Shown here: piece by piece, positions 24,938-33,360 of the stretch
Numbering within the stretch: the first letter of the stretch is position 1
How the letters are laid out: every line of letters starts with the position of its first letter
Position numbers and translations under genes: made by a program
NCBI RefSeq assembly: GCF_001293685.1
Contig: NZ_BCAG01000001.1
Location: 806,001-870,000 of the forward strand
DNA: 64,000 bases
DNA from: Desulfatitalea tepidiphila
Lineage (GTDB): Bacteria; Desulfobacterota; Desulfobacteria; Desulfobacterales; Desulfosarcinaceae
Direction of reading: 5' to 3'
Notes under the pieces: model-generated
The model's database searches: none
What the model was told of the DNA's origin: nothing
What the model saw: only the letters and a program-made list of their open reading frames with translations

Positions 24938-26188
24938 TTAATGCTTGAAGCTGCGTTGTCCCGTGTAGACCATGGTGGCGCCCACTTCGTTGCACGCCTC
25001 GATGGACTGGTAATCGTTGTTGGAGCCGCCTGGCTGGATGACAGCCGTCACCCCTTCGCGCAGGCCGACATCGATGCCGTCGCGGAACGGGAAGAAGGCG
25101 TCGCTCACCATGGCGGCGCCTGGCAGACCGCCTTTCTCTGCAGCCACGCGGGCATCTATGGATGTCCGAATGTCTCGGTCTTTGAGGTCGTTGTAAGCGA
25201 TGCCGTGATCCTCGAAGCAATAGCGGTCGGCCAGTTTGCGATAAGCTTTATCGCGAGCGATCTGGGCCACCCCCACCCGGTCCTGCTCACCGGTGCCGAT
25301 GCCCACGGTGGTTTCGTCTTTGACATAGATCACCGAATTGGAGGTGACCCCCGATTCCACCAACCAGCCGAAGAGCAGGTCGCGGTATTCCGCTTCCGTG
25401 GGCTGCCGCTTCACTTTGTAGGTTTTGTCTTTGTAAACGCATTCGGCCAGTTTCAGGTCCTTCTGGGTGCGCGACGCAGGCACGAAGGACCACTGGGTGA
25501 TGATCCCGCCGTCGATGAGACTTTTGAACTCCACGCAGCGCTCGCCCACGAAATTGTGCAGTTTTTCCATGTCTTGAATACGGATGACGCGCAAGTTGGG
25601 TTTGGCACCGAAGATCTTCATGACGCCGTCCTCAAAATCGGGCGCCACGACCACCTCCGCATAGTGGGCGGCAATGGCTTCTGCGGTGGCCGTGTCCACC
25701 GGACGGTTCAGGGCGATGCAACCGCCGAAGGCCGCAACCCGGTCGGCCAGGTCGGCCTTGACATAGGCCTGTTCGAGTGAATCCGCGCGTGCCACGCCGC
25801 AAGGGTTGTTGTGCTTGACGATGATGGCGGTGGGCCGGTCGGAAAAATAGCGCAGGATATTCAAAGCGTTGTCGGCATCGGTCAAATTGGTTTTGCCGGG
25901 ATGCTTGCCGGATTGGAGCAGTTCGATGTCCGACACCAGATAGCGTCCCGGTTGCAGGGTCTGGGTCTCTCCAAGAACGAGATTTCCGTTGATCAACTTG
26001 TAGAGAGCCGCTTCCTGACCCGGATTCTCACCATATCGCAATCCCTTTTGGACCTGGTCGATGGTCCACAGCACCTTTTCATAAAAAAGGGTTTGCCGCC
26101 GGTTGCCATCGACAAAACTGATTTCCATGTTTGATGGAAAGTGATCCTCGACGATGGTGCGATACATTTTTTTGAGATCTTCGGCCAT
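24938..26188 (-). CDS. purH: AICAR transformylase (C-terminal half of PurH as a separate protein)
   Basis: A 416-residue protein matching the AICAR formyltransferase half of bifunctional PurH, which formylates AICAR in purine synthesis. Conserved blocks include LRYGENPGQEAALY, VKHNNPCGVARA, SDAFFPFRDGID and the C-terminal VIQPGGSNND. The cyclohydrolase half is encoded just upstream (26202-26882) as its own gene, with 13 bp between. The ATG at 26188 follows AAGGAG. An in-frame extension to 26314 runs into the upstream gene and is not used. Confidence 0.9.
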   Translation of the reverse strand: MAEDLKKMYRTIVEDHFPSNMEISFVDGNRRQTLFYEKVLWTIDQVQKGLRYGENPGQEAALYKLINGNLVLGETQTLQPGRYLVSDIELLQSGKHPGKTNLTDADNALNILRYFSDRPTAIIVKHNNPCGVARADSLEQAYVKADLADRVAAFGGCIALNRPVDTATAEAIAAHYAEVVVAPDFEDGVMKIFGAKPNLRVIRIQDMEKLHNFVGERCVEFKSLIDGGIITQWSFVPASRTQKDLKLAECVYKDKTYKVKRQPTEAEYRDLLFGWLVESGVTSNSVIYVKDETTVGIGTGEQDRVGVAQIARDKAYRKLADRYCFEDHGIAYNDLKDRDIRTSIDARVAAEKGGLPGAAMVSDAFFPFRDGIDVGLREGVTAVIQPGGSNNDYQSIEACNEVGATMVYTGQRSFKH

Positions 26189-26201
26189 GGCGCACTCCTT
26201 C

Positions 26202-26882
26202 CTATTTTTGGGTATAGCACGTTGTAACAGATTGAATGGATTGGGTGGCCATAAATTCGGCGATGGTGCGATCGTATTCCGCCGTATGGCCGAATGCCTT
26301 GCCGGCCAGTTCATATCGCAGGTTCAAGGAGGTGCAACCCTCCCGAACCGCCAGTTCGTTGATGATGCGTTCATAGTCGCCGGGATCCACGACGCTGGCC
26401 ACGCGGATGAAATTCTTGGCCGCCGCCCGTATCATGCAGGGGCCGCCGATATCGATGTTGCCGCGGGCCTGCTCGACGGTCACCCCCGCCTGGGCGATGG
26501 TGGCTCGGAATGGATAGAGGTTGACGACCACCATGTCGATGGGTACGCTGCCGGTGCGCTGCAGATCGGCCTGATGGGCGTCGTTATAGGTTTCGGTGAG
26601 CAATCCCAGGTAAATTTTAAAATCCAGGGTTTTGACCAGGCCGCCTTGGGTCTCCGGCTGACCGGTGTAATCGGAGACTTGGGTCAAACACCTGTCGGCA
26701 TCGGCGTCGAGCAACTCTTTGAGGCGTGCATAGGTGCCCCCGGTGGAGAAGAAACGAACCTCCGGATTGATTTTCCGCAATTCGGGCACGAACATGCCCA
26801 GGCCAGTCTTGTCCGAGACGCTGATCAATACGTGGCGCACCTTGACCCTGTCATCGATGGTATCCACAACATTTATGCTCAT
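26202..26882 (-). CDS. IMP cyclohydrolase (N-terminal half of PurH as a separate protein)
   Basis: A 226-residue protein matching the MGS-like IMP cyclohydrolase domain of PurH, which closes the purine ring in the last step to IMP. HVLISVSDKTGLGMFVPEL, FFSTGGTYARLKELLDA, VVVNLYPFRATIAQ and NIDIGGPCMIRAAAKNF are diagnostic. It precedes the transformylase gene by 13 bp on the same strand, so together they supply both steps. No sign of frameshift damage is seen: both have their own start, stop and ribosome site. Confidence 0.9.
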   Translation of the reverse strand: MSINVVDTIDDRVKVRHVLISVSDKTGLGMFVPELRKINPEVRFFSTGGTYARLKELLDADADRCLTQVSDYTGQPETQGGLVKTLDFKIYLGLLTETYNDAHQADLQRTGSVPIDMVVVNLYPFRATIAQAGVTVEQARGNIDIGGPCMIRAAAKNFIRVASVVDPGDYERIINELAVREGCTSLNLRYELAGKAFGHTAEYDRTIAEFMATQSIQSVTTCYTQK

Positions 26883-27350
26883 ATGTTCACCTCAACCCTT
26901 TCCGTGTCCATCCATAAATGGCCCATTGGCCCGACATCGGCGTTCTGCTCAAAATTTTATCCTCGGCATATTCGACATATGCCTGCGGTAAAATTTTTCG
27001 CATGCATTGATCTCGACCCAATTTGCCTATTTCTGGACGTACACGATGAAAATAATGGCCCCCCTGCGTTCGCCGGGGGTGACGGTAAACCCGAATTACT
27101 CACTTGCCACGACGCCATCAAGATTGATGGCTGCGTTAAAATTCTTTTTCACCGCAGAGGTACGGAGTGCGCAGAGAAGAGATTGTTATTCAAATAAATA
27201 CCTCTGCGATCTCTGTGGTGATTTGCAACATCTGGCGACGCCATCAGAAATGAATCGACAGAATTCCTTCGCTTTAAACTTTAAACTTCGAACTCCAACC
27301 CGCCGCTCCCCACCACCAGCCTGACCCGATCGACGTGGATCTCGTCAAGC
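26883..27350. other. 468-bp intergenic region with a fold-back repeat
   Basis: No gene is seen between the HD hydrolase and purH. The region contains a fold-back repeat (27150-27220) and an AT-rich CTTTAAACTTTAAACTTCG stretch near 27272. Composition is mixed and lower in GC than the flanking genes. Confidence 0.5.
27150..27220. repeat. Fold-back CACCGCAGAG-type dispersed repeat
   Basis: CACCGCAGAGG...GCGCAGAG on the left is mirrored by CCTCTGCGATCTCTGTGGTG on the right (27201-27220), with an AT-rich loop. Similar 'caccgcagagacgcagag' fold-backs are, as I recall, scattered through many bacterial genomes. It has no coding role. Confidence 0.6.
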
Positions 27351-28061
27351 CTATCGAATCCCCTCGTATTCTTCCAGAAAACGTTGGAAAAACAGGGTCA
27401 TGAAAACATGCCGCTCTTCGGCCAGCCGCCGGCCTTCGACCGTGAGAACCCGGTCTTTGATTTTGCAAAGTTTTACCACGAACTCCCGGTAACCGGTATC
27501 GTCACGGGAATAGGGGTGCGTCATTTCCGGGGGAACATCGGGGTTGTGCAGGCAGGCCCCCAATTCACCGGCAAACAGATAGGCCCGGGCCACACCCACG
27601 GCACCGATGGCGTCGAGTTTATCCGCGTCGAACAGTACCCGGGCCTCTATCGTTCCGGGTGGATAGTCGCTCCTGAAACGGTGGGCCCGCACACAATGGA
27701 CGATGTTGGCCTTGCCGGCCTCGGTGATGGACAGGGGGGCCAAAATCTCTCGGGCCATCTCGGCCCCCTTGATGGCATGGCAGACGCCGCCGTTGGCCGC
27801 ATCCTGGGTTGCCCGGCCGATATCATGCAGATAGGCGGCGCATTCGAGCACCTCCATGTCGGCGCCTTCTTTGGGCCCGATGTGCAGACAGAGACGATGC
27901 ACCCTCAGGGTGTGTTCCCAGTCGTGACTTCCGCGGGCATCGGCGAACAGATGCTGGGCGGCCTGACGCACCGCCAGGCGTGGATCGATGGGCGTGGTGG
28001 GATTCGGATCGATCCCTGCGCGCCGCGCATCGCTCTTTATGTTTGACTGGAACGTTTTCAA
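27351..28061 (-). CDS. HD-domain phosphohydrolase
   Basis: A 236-residue HD-superfamily metal-dependent phosphohydrolase. The metal ligands are visible: H50 in HDWEHTLRV, H79-D80 in AAYLHDIGR, a further His in VRAHRFRSDYPP, and an Asp in LFDADKLDAIG. The family acts on nucleotides or related phosphate esters; the substrate is not known. No membrane segment is seen. It stands alone, divergent from the mraZ cluster. Confidence 0.85.
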   Translation of the reverse strand: MKTFQSNIKSDARRAGIDPNPTTPIDPRLAVRQAAQHLFADARGSHDWEHTLRVHRLCLHIGPKEGADMEVLECAAYLHDIGRATQDAANGGVCHAIKGAEMAREILAPLSITEAGKANIVHCVRAHRFRSDYPPGTIEARVLFDADKLDAIGAVGVARAYLFAGELGACLHNPDVPPEMTHPYSRDDTGYREFVVKLCKIKDRVLTVEGRRLAEERHVFMTLFFQRFLEEYEGIR

Positions 28062-28307
28062 GACTTTGTTATTTTAGCCTATTTTTATTTTCAGCATTGT
28101 CGGCCGCCCATCGCCGGGCCGTTCCTTGAAATAGTGCAGGCCGGGGCTCGTTGTCAAATTTAAAACAGGCAAAACACAGCGCTGCGGAATTTTATTGTTC
28201 CACTTTGCACCACAATGTAAATGTGGGTTTAAATCGAATGAATTATTATATAAATTTAAAATCCAACATCACTTTTCGCTTGACTTGATCTTCATGATGT
28301 ATTTAAG

Positions 28308-28331
28308 GTGGATCAAAGTGGATAATTATGG
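28308..28331 (+). promoter_or_regulatory. Candidate MraZ operator: three TGG boxes at 10-bp spacing
   Basis: TGG occurs at 28309, 28319 and 28329 (GTGGATCAAA, GTGGATAATT, ATGGTGAATA), exactly 10 bp apart and ending just before the mraZ ATG. MraZ proteins are known to bind short direct repeats spaced by one helical turn ahead of their own operon. A TTGACT at 28280 could be the -35 element. Confidence 0.55.
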
Positions 28332-28337
28332 TGAATA

Positions 28338-28784
28338 ATGTTCCGAGGTAGCTCCTCACATACCCTTGACAACAAGGGACGCTTCAGCATTCCGGCCCGA
28401 TTCAAGGAGGATATTCGGGCCAGCGGAAGCGATGCGCTGATGATCAGCTCACTGGATGGCTGTTTGGTGGCCTATCCGCTCGAAGAGTGGTTCAAAATAG
28501 AGGAACACATTCTCTCGTTGTCCGAAAAGAGCGAGAGCATGCGACGATTTCGTAGATTGTTCGTGGGCGGTGCACACGAATGCCCGTGCGACAAGCAGGG
28601 CAGGGTGCTGATCCCACCGGATTTGCGCTCCAAGGCGGCCCTGGAAAAGGAAATCATGCTGGTCGGCGTGCTGAACCATTTTGAGATCTGGTCTCAGGGC
28701 AAGTATGCCGAGGAAGTCGAGAAAATGGAAATCGACCTGCAACAGGCGGAGGTGCGTAACGAGATCGCCAAGTTAAGGCTGTAA
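28338..28784 (+). CDS. mraZ: Transcriptional regulator MraZ
   Basis: First gene of the division and cell wall cluster. MraZ is an AbrB-like, ring-forming DNA-binding protein that represses the dcw promoter in other bacteria. The 148 residues show the two typical repeats: FRGSSSHTLDNKGRFSIPA at the N-terminus and AHECPCDKQGRVLIPPDLR in the middle. It ends two bases before rsmH. The repeated TGG boxes directly upstream suggest autoregulation. Confidence 0.95.
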   Translation: MFRGSSSHTLDNKGRFSIPARFKEDIRASGSDALMISSLDGCLVAYPLEEWFKIEEHILSLSEKSESMRRFRRLFVGGAHECPCDKQGRVLIPPDLRSKAALEKEIMLVGVLNHFEIWSQGKYAEEVEKMEIDLQQAEVRNEIAKLRL

Positions 28785-28786
28785 CA

Positions 28787-29728
28787 ATGGCTTTTCAGCA
28801 TGTGAGCGCCATGATGCACGAGGTGATGGAATGTCTGGCCTGCCGGGCTGGCGGGACCTACGTCGATTGCACCTTGGGTGGATCCGGGCATGCGAAAGCG
28901 ATTTGTGAAAAGATCGGCTCCGAAGGGAGGCTGATCGGTATCGATCAGGACCGTGATGCGATTGCCAACGCCGAAAAAATTTTAGCTCCTTTTGTCGCCA
29001 ACATCAATCTTTTCCACGGCAATTTTACCGGGTTGCCAGAATACCTGGCCCAATTGGGCATAGCGGCCGTGGATGGCATTCTTCTAGATCTGGGTCTTTC
29101 CCAACATCAACTCGAGGCGAGCGGCCGCGGGTTTACGTTCCAAAAAGACGAGCCGCTCGATATGCGCATGGACGAGCGGGGGGACAAACGTGCCGAGGAT
29201 CTGGTCAATCGGCTTTCAGAGGCCGAATTGACGCATATATTCCAACGCTTCGGAGAGGAACGCTGGTCCAAGCGCATTGCACGGGCCATCGTTGCCACGC
29301 GTGATCGCGATCCGATTCGCACCACCGGCCAACTGGTCGAGCTGGTACGCCAGGCGGTTCCCGCCCGCGCAGCCGCAGGGCAGAAGATCCACCCGGCCAC
29401 CCGCATCTTCATGGCCTTGCGCATTGCCGTGAACGAAGAGTTGGCATGTCTCGATCGATTTCTCGATACATCGGTCGATTTGTTGCGACCCAACGGACGG
29501 ATGTGCATCCTTTCGTTTCACAGCCTGGAGGATCGCATGGTCAAGCAGCGCTTCCGGCAATGGGCCGATCCGTGCACCTGTCCTCCGGATCTGCCGCGGT
29601 GTGTTTGCGGGGCCCGGCCCCAGGTGCGATTGATCACCAAAAAGGTGGTGCGTCCGTCCCAGGAGGAAATATCGCGGAACCCCATGGCCCGCAGCACGCG
29701 ATTGCGTTGCGCGGAGCGGATCGATTGA
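28787..29728 (+). CDS. rsmH: 16S rRNA (cytosine-1402-N4) methyltransferase
   Basis: RsmH (MraW) methylates C1402 of 16S rRNA using S-adenosylmethionine. The 313-residue length and the motifs TYVDCTLGGSGHAKAI, GILLDLGLSQHQLE, GRGFTFQKDEPLDMRMD and CILSFHSLEDRMVKQRF are diagnostic. The C-terminal CTCPPDLPRCVCG stretch is also typical. It lies directly after mraZ in the standard order. Confidence 0.96.
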   Translation: MAFQHVSAMMHEVMECLACRAGGTYVDCTLGGSGHAKAICEKIGSEGRLIGIDQDRDAIANAEKILAPFVANINLFHGNFTGLPEYLAQLGIAAVDGILLDLGLSQHQLEASGRGFTFQKDEPLDMRMDERGDKRAEDLVNRLSEAELTHIFQRFGEERWSKRIARAIVATRDRDPIRTTGQLVELVRQAVPARAAAGQKIHPATRIFMALRIAVNEELACLDRFLDTSVDLLRPNGRMCILSFHSLEDRMVKQRFRQWADPCTCPPDLPRCVCGARPQVRLITKKVVRPSQEEISRNPMARSTRLRCAERID

Positions 29729-29745
29729 GGGTGAAAAGGTAACAT

Positions 29746-30060
29746 ATGCCGGCAAGAGCCCCCCAAACCGAAAGACGGATGAAGAGCCGTACCGGCGTGA
29801 TCGGGGTGGCGATGCTGACGATTTTTCTGGGAGAGCTGCTGCTTTACACATGGTGTCGCGTGGAGTGCGTACAGACCGGGTATGTCATCACCGCTGAGCG
29901 TCGTAAACAAAAGGAGCTTCAGCTGCTGCAAAACAGTTTGAAGATTGAACTGGCCCATTTAAAAGCACCGGAACACGTTTCGCGTGTTGCGCGTGAACGG
30001 CTGGCCCTGGCCGTTCCGGAGCCCGGACAGATCGTCGTGGTGCCTTTACATGAAGATTAA
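29746..30060 (+). CDS. ftsL: Cell division protein FtsL
   Basis: A 104-residue bitopic membrane protein: a short basic cytoplasmic start, one membrane segment (residues about 22-41), then a heptad-rich periplasmic segment (LQLLQNSLKIELAHL) as expected for FtsL, which pairs with FtsB and helps recruit FtsI/FtsW. Sequence conservation is low in this family, so the call rests mainly on size, topology and position between rsmH and ftsI. It overlaps ftsI by 11 bp. Confidence 0.85.
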   Translation: MPARAPQTERRMKSRTGVIGVAMLTIFLGELLLYTWCRVECVQTGYVITAERRKQKELQLLQNSLKIELAHLKAPEHVSRVARERLALAVPEPGQIVVVPLHED

Positions 30061-31780
30061 GAAGCCCAAAAATTTCAGAGCGGCCCTGGTTTGCACGCTT
30101 TTCATGTTCTGGTTGACCGTTGTAGGCGCCAGGTCGGCCTATTTGCAGATTCACAAAGGGAGTTGGCTTTCGGACAAGGCGGCCGGGCAGTACGAGCGTG
30201 AGTTGACCCTCAGGGGAAAACGGGGTGCCATTTACGATCGCCGTCACGAAGCCATGGCGGTGAGCATCGAGACCACGTCGGTGGCGGTGAATCCCACCTT
30301 GCTGGCCAACAGAGAACAGGCGGCGGTCAAGCTGGCCAAGGCGCTGCATCTGAAATCCAGCGCGGTGCGTAAACAACTGGCCGGCAAACGCTCCTTCGCC
30401 TGGATCAAGCGTCAGGCCACCCCCAAGGAGGTCGCGGCGGTCAAGAAACTGGGATTGCCGGGCATCGCCTTGTTGCCGGAGCATAGCCGTTTTTATCCCA
30501 ACACCACCCTGGCGGCCCAGGTTCTTGGTTTCACGGGCATCGACGGTCAAGGGCTGGAAGGCCTCGAATTCTACTACAATGAAGAACTCAAGGGTGAGGC
30601 CAACACCGTTAAAATCTTGAAGGATGCCCTGGGGCGAGGATTCGACGCCGATCAATGGGCCGCAGGGCAGCAGGCCGGTCAAAATTTGATTTTGACCATC
30701 GATCGCCAGGTGCAATTTATTGCCGAAAGCGCGCTTGCCGAAGCCGTGACCCAATCCAAGGCCCGGTCGGGCATCGCTTTGGTGATGGAGACCCAGACCG
30801 GGGCCATGCTGGCCATTGCCCATTATCCGTTTTTCAATCCCAATGCCTTTGGTCGTTCCGATCGCAAGACATGGCGGAACCGGGCGATCACCGATCCCTT
30901 CGAGCCGGGTTCGACCATGAAGATTTTCAGCGCTGCGGCGGCCCTTGAAAGCGGCCAGAGCGGCCCTGCTTCCATTTTTTTCTGCGAAAACGGCGCTTAT
31001 GTGATTGGGGGGCACACGCTGCATGACACCAAGCCTCATGGATGGCTTTCTTTGCAGCAAATCGTAAAATATTCCAGCAACATCGGGACGGTCAAGGTGG
31101 CCGAGCAGCTCGGTGCCCGCCGGCTGCACGAATCGTTGCACGGATTTGGTTTCGGACAGCGCACCGGGATCGATTTCCCGGGGGAATCCTCGGGCAGTCT
31201 GTCCAATTACAAACGATGGACCACGGTGGATACCGGCGCCATCTCCTTTGGCCAGGGCATCTCGGTCACAGCCATGCAGCTCATCGCCTCGGCAGGCGCT
31301 CTGGCCAACGATGGTTTAATGATGCAGCCCCATGTGGTCCAGGCCGTTACCGATGCCAACGGCCGACCGGTGCGGACCGTGACACCCAAGGCCGTGCGGC
31401 AGGTGGTTTCGGCTCAGACCGCGGTGACCGTGCGACGCATCATGCGCAGCGTGATTACCGAGGGCGGTACGGGGGTCAAGGCCGCGGTGGCCGGCTACGA
31501 AGTGTGCGGGAAAACCGGTACCGCGCAGAAGATCGATGCCCAGGGGAAATACTCCCGAGAGCTCTACACGGCGTCGTTCATCGGGTTCGCCCCTACTCAG
31601 CGACCGTTGATCGCGGTTCTCGTGGTCGTGGACGAACCCAAGGAAGATGTCCACGGCGGATCGGTCGCCGCTCCGGCATTTGCGCGGATCGTCAAGGAGA
31701 CCATGGGCTATCTGAACGTGGTGCCATCGCCCGATTGGGAGAAGTTGAGGGTTTCCAGGGACGTCAAGGTAAGCGGATGA
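30050..31780 (+). CDS. ftsI: Peptidoglycan D,D-transpeptidase FtsI (PBP3)
   Basis: Class B penicillin-binding protein that crosslinks septal peptidoglycan. The 576 residues contain an N-terminal membrane anchor (about 10-30), a dimerisation region starting RGAIYDRRHEAMAVS, and the transpeptidase motifs S288-T-M-K (STMK), S342-S-N and K488-T-G. No PASTA domain is seen. The ATG at 30050 lies inside the end of ftsL and is preferred over an earlier in-frame codon at 29984. Its stop overlaps the murE start. Confidence 0.95.
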   Translation: MKIKKPKNFRAALVCTLFMFWLTVVGARSAYLQIHKGSWLSDKAAGQYERELTLRGKRGAIYDRRHEAMAVSIETTSVAVNPTLLANREQAAVKLAKALHLKSSAVRKQLAGKRSFAWIKRQATPKEVAAVKKLGLPGIALLPEHSRFYPNTTLAAQVLGFTGIDGQGLEGLEFYYNEELKGEANTVKILKDALGRGFDADQWAAGQQAGQNLILTIDRQVQFIAESALAEAVTQSKARSGIALVMETQTGAMLAIAHYPFFNPNAFGRSDRKTWRNRAITDPFEPGSTMKIFSAAAALESGQSGPASIFFCENGAYVIGGHTLHDTKPHGWLSLQQIVKYSSNIGTVKVAEQLGARRLHESLHGFGFGQRTGIDFPGESSGSLSNYKRWTTVDTGAISFGQGISVTAMQLIASAGALANDGLMMQPHVVQAVTDANGRPVRTVTPKAVRQVVSAQTAVTVRRIMRSVITEGGTGVKAAVAGYEVCGKTGTAQKIDAQGKYSRELYTASFIGFAPTQRPLIAVLVVVDEPKEDVHGGSVAAPAFARIVKETMGYLNVVPSPDWEKLRVSRDVKVSG

Positions 31781-33351
31781 AATTGGCGCGTCTTATACAT
31801 GCGGTGGAGGTCGACGGCGGCGGTATAGACTTGACCGCCGGCGAGGCGGCAGTGCTGTCCGTCCACGGCGAGCGGCCGGTGAGCGGTCTTTTTTATCGCG
31901 CGCAAGAGGTACAACCGGGTGGGGTGTTTGTCGCCATTAAAGGTTTTTCGGCCGATGGCCATCGCTATATCGACGAGGCCGTTGAGCGCGGTGCCGTGGC
32001 CGTGTTTTGCGAGCGTGTCATGCCGGGGCGGGAAAGCGAGAGCATACCGGTCCTCGACGGCCGTAAGGCCATGGCGGCCATGGCCGCGGAATTCTACGGC
32101 CACCCGTCGCGACGGATGACGGTGATCGGCATCACCGGCACCAGCGGCAAGACCACCACCAGCTACCTGATAGAGAGCATCCTCAAGACGGCCGGCATGG
32201 CCGTAGGGGTCATCGGTACGATCAACTACCGGTTCGGCGGCCACAGCTTCGACAACCCGATCACCACGCCTGAATCCTTGGACCTGCAACGCATTCTGGC
32301 GCAGATGGCCGATGCGGGCACCTCTCATGTGGTCATGGAGGTGTCCTCCCACGCCTTGGATCTCCAGCGGATTCACGCCTGCGATGTGGATGTGGCCGTT
32401 TTCACCAATCTGTCCCAGGACCATCTCGACTTTCACCATACCATGGCGGCCTACTGGGACAGCAAACGCAAGCTGTTTACCCAATTTCTGCCGGCTTCCC
32501 GGGGCAAATGCGATGTGCGGGCCGTCATCAACATCGATGACCCAAAAGGCGCGGAACTGGCGGCCGGCTTGGAGATGGCGCACTTGACCACCGCCCAGGG
32601 CGGCAAGGCCGACATCCGGGTCGAATCGTCCCGGGCCGATTTGACCGGACTGTCAGCCGTGGTTGACACCCCCAAGGGGACGCTTTCCATCCGATCGGCC
32701 TTGGTGGGTCGCCATAACCTGGAAAACATTCTCAATGCCGCAGGCACCGCCCTGGCGCTGGGAGTCGAACTGGATACGATCCAGCTCGGAGTGGCATCTC
32801 TGGGACATGTGCCGGGCCGACTGGAGCGGGTGGTCGATCCGGCCGGACACCGTTTCGTCTATATCGATTATGCGCACAAACCCGACGCCCTGGAAAAAGC
32901 ACTCCAATCGCTGCGGGCGGTTTGTCACGGACGGATGATCTGTGTGTTTGGATGCGGCGGGGATCGGGACCGCGCCAAGCGTTCGCTTATGGGCGCCATA
33001 GCGGCCAGGCTGAGCGATTTGACGGTGGTGACGTCGGACAACCCGCGCAGCGAACCGCCCCTGCAGATCATCGATCAGATCGTGGCGGGTGTGCGCCAGA
33101 CGTGCGATCACGCCTATTCGTCCGTTGAATTGGCGGATGGGTTTGACCGCAGGGGGTACGTGATCGAACCGGATCGACGCAGGGCCATCGGGCTCGGTAT
33201 CGCGGCCGCCCGAACCGGAGATACGGTCTTGATCGCCGGAAAAGGGCATGAACCTTATCAGATCGTGGGCGCGCGGCGATTGTCCTTCGATGATCGCGTA
33301 GAGGCCCGAAAAGCCTTGGAAGCTTTATCCGCCGAATCGCCGGCAGAATGA
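31777..33351 (+). CDS. murE: UDP-N-acetylmuramoyl-tripeptide synthetase
   Basis: Mur ligase adding the third stem amino acid to UDP-MurNAc-L-Ala-D-Glu. The 524 residues have the ATP loop GITGTSGKTTT near residue 120, the MEVSSHALDLQR motif, and DNPR at residues 421-424, the signature of enzymes adding meso-diaminopimelate. The ATG overlaps the ftsI stop (ATGA), indicating coupling. A longer frame starting at 31042 lies inside ftsI and is not real. Confidence 0.95.
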   Translation: MKLARLIHAVEVDGGGIDLTAGEAAVLSVHGERPVSGLFYRAQEVQPGGVFVAIKGFSADGHRYIDEAVERGAVAVFCERVMPGRESESIPVLDGRKAMAAMAAEFYGHPSRRMTVIGITGTSGKTTTSYLIESILKTAGMAVGVIGTINYRFGGHSFDNPITTPESLDLQRILAQMADAGTSHVVMEVSSHALDLQRIHACDVDVAVFTNLSQDHLDFHHTMAAYWDSKRKLFTQFLPASRGKCDVRAVINIDDPKGAELAAGLEMAHLTTAQGGKADIRVESSRADLTGLSAVVDTPKGTLSIRSALVGRHNLENILNAAGTALALGVELDTIQLGVASLGHVPGRLERVVDPAGHRFVYIDYAHKPDALEKALQSLRAVCHGRMICVFGCGGDRDRAKRSLMGAIAARLSDLTVVTSDNPRSEPPLQIIDQIVAGVRQTCDHAYSSVELADGFDRRGYVIEPDRRRAIGLGIAAARTGDTVLIAGKGHEPYQIVGARRLSFDDRVEARKALEALSAESPAE

Positions 33352-33360
33352 AGGAGCGCC

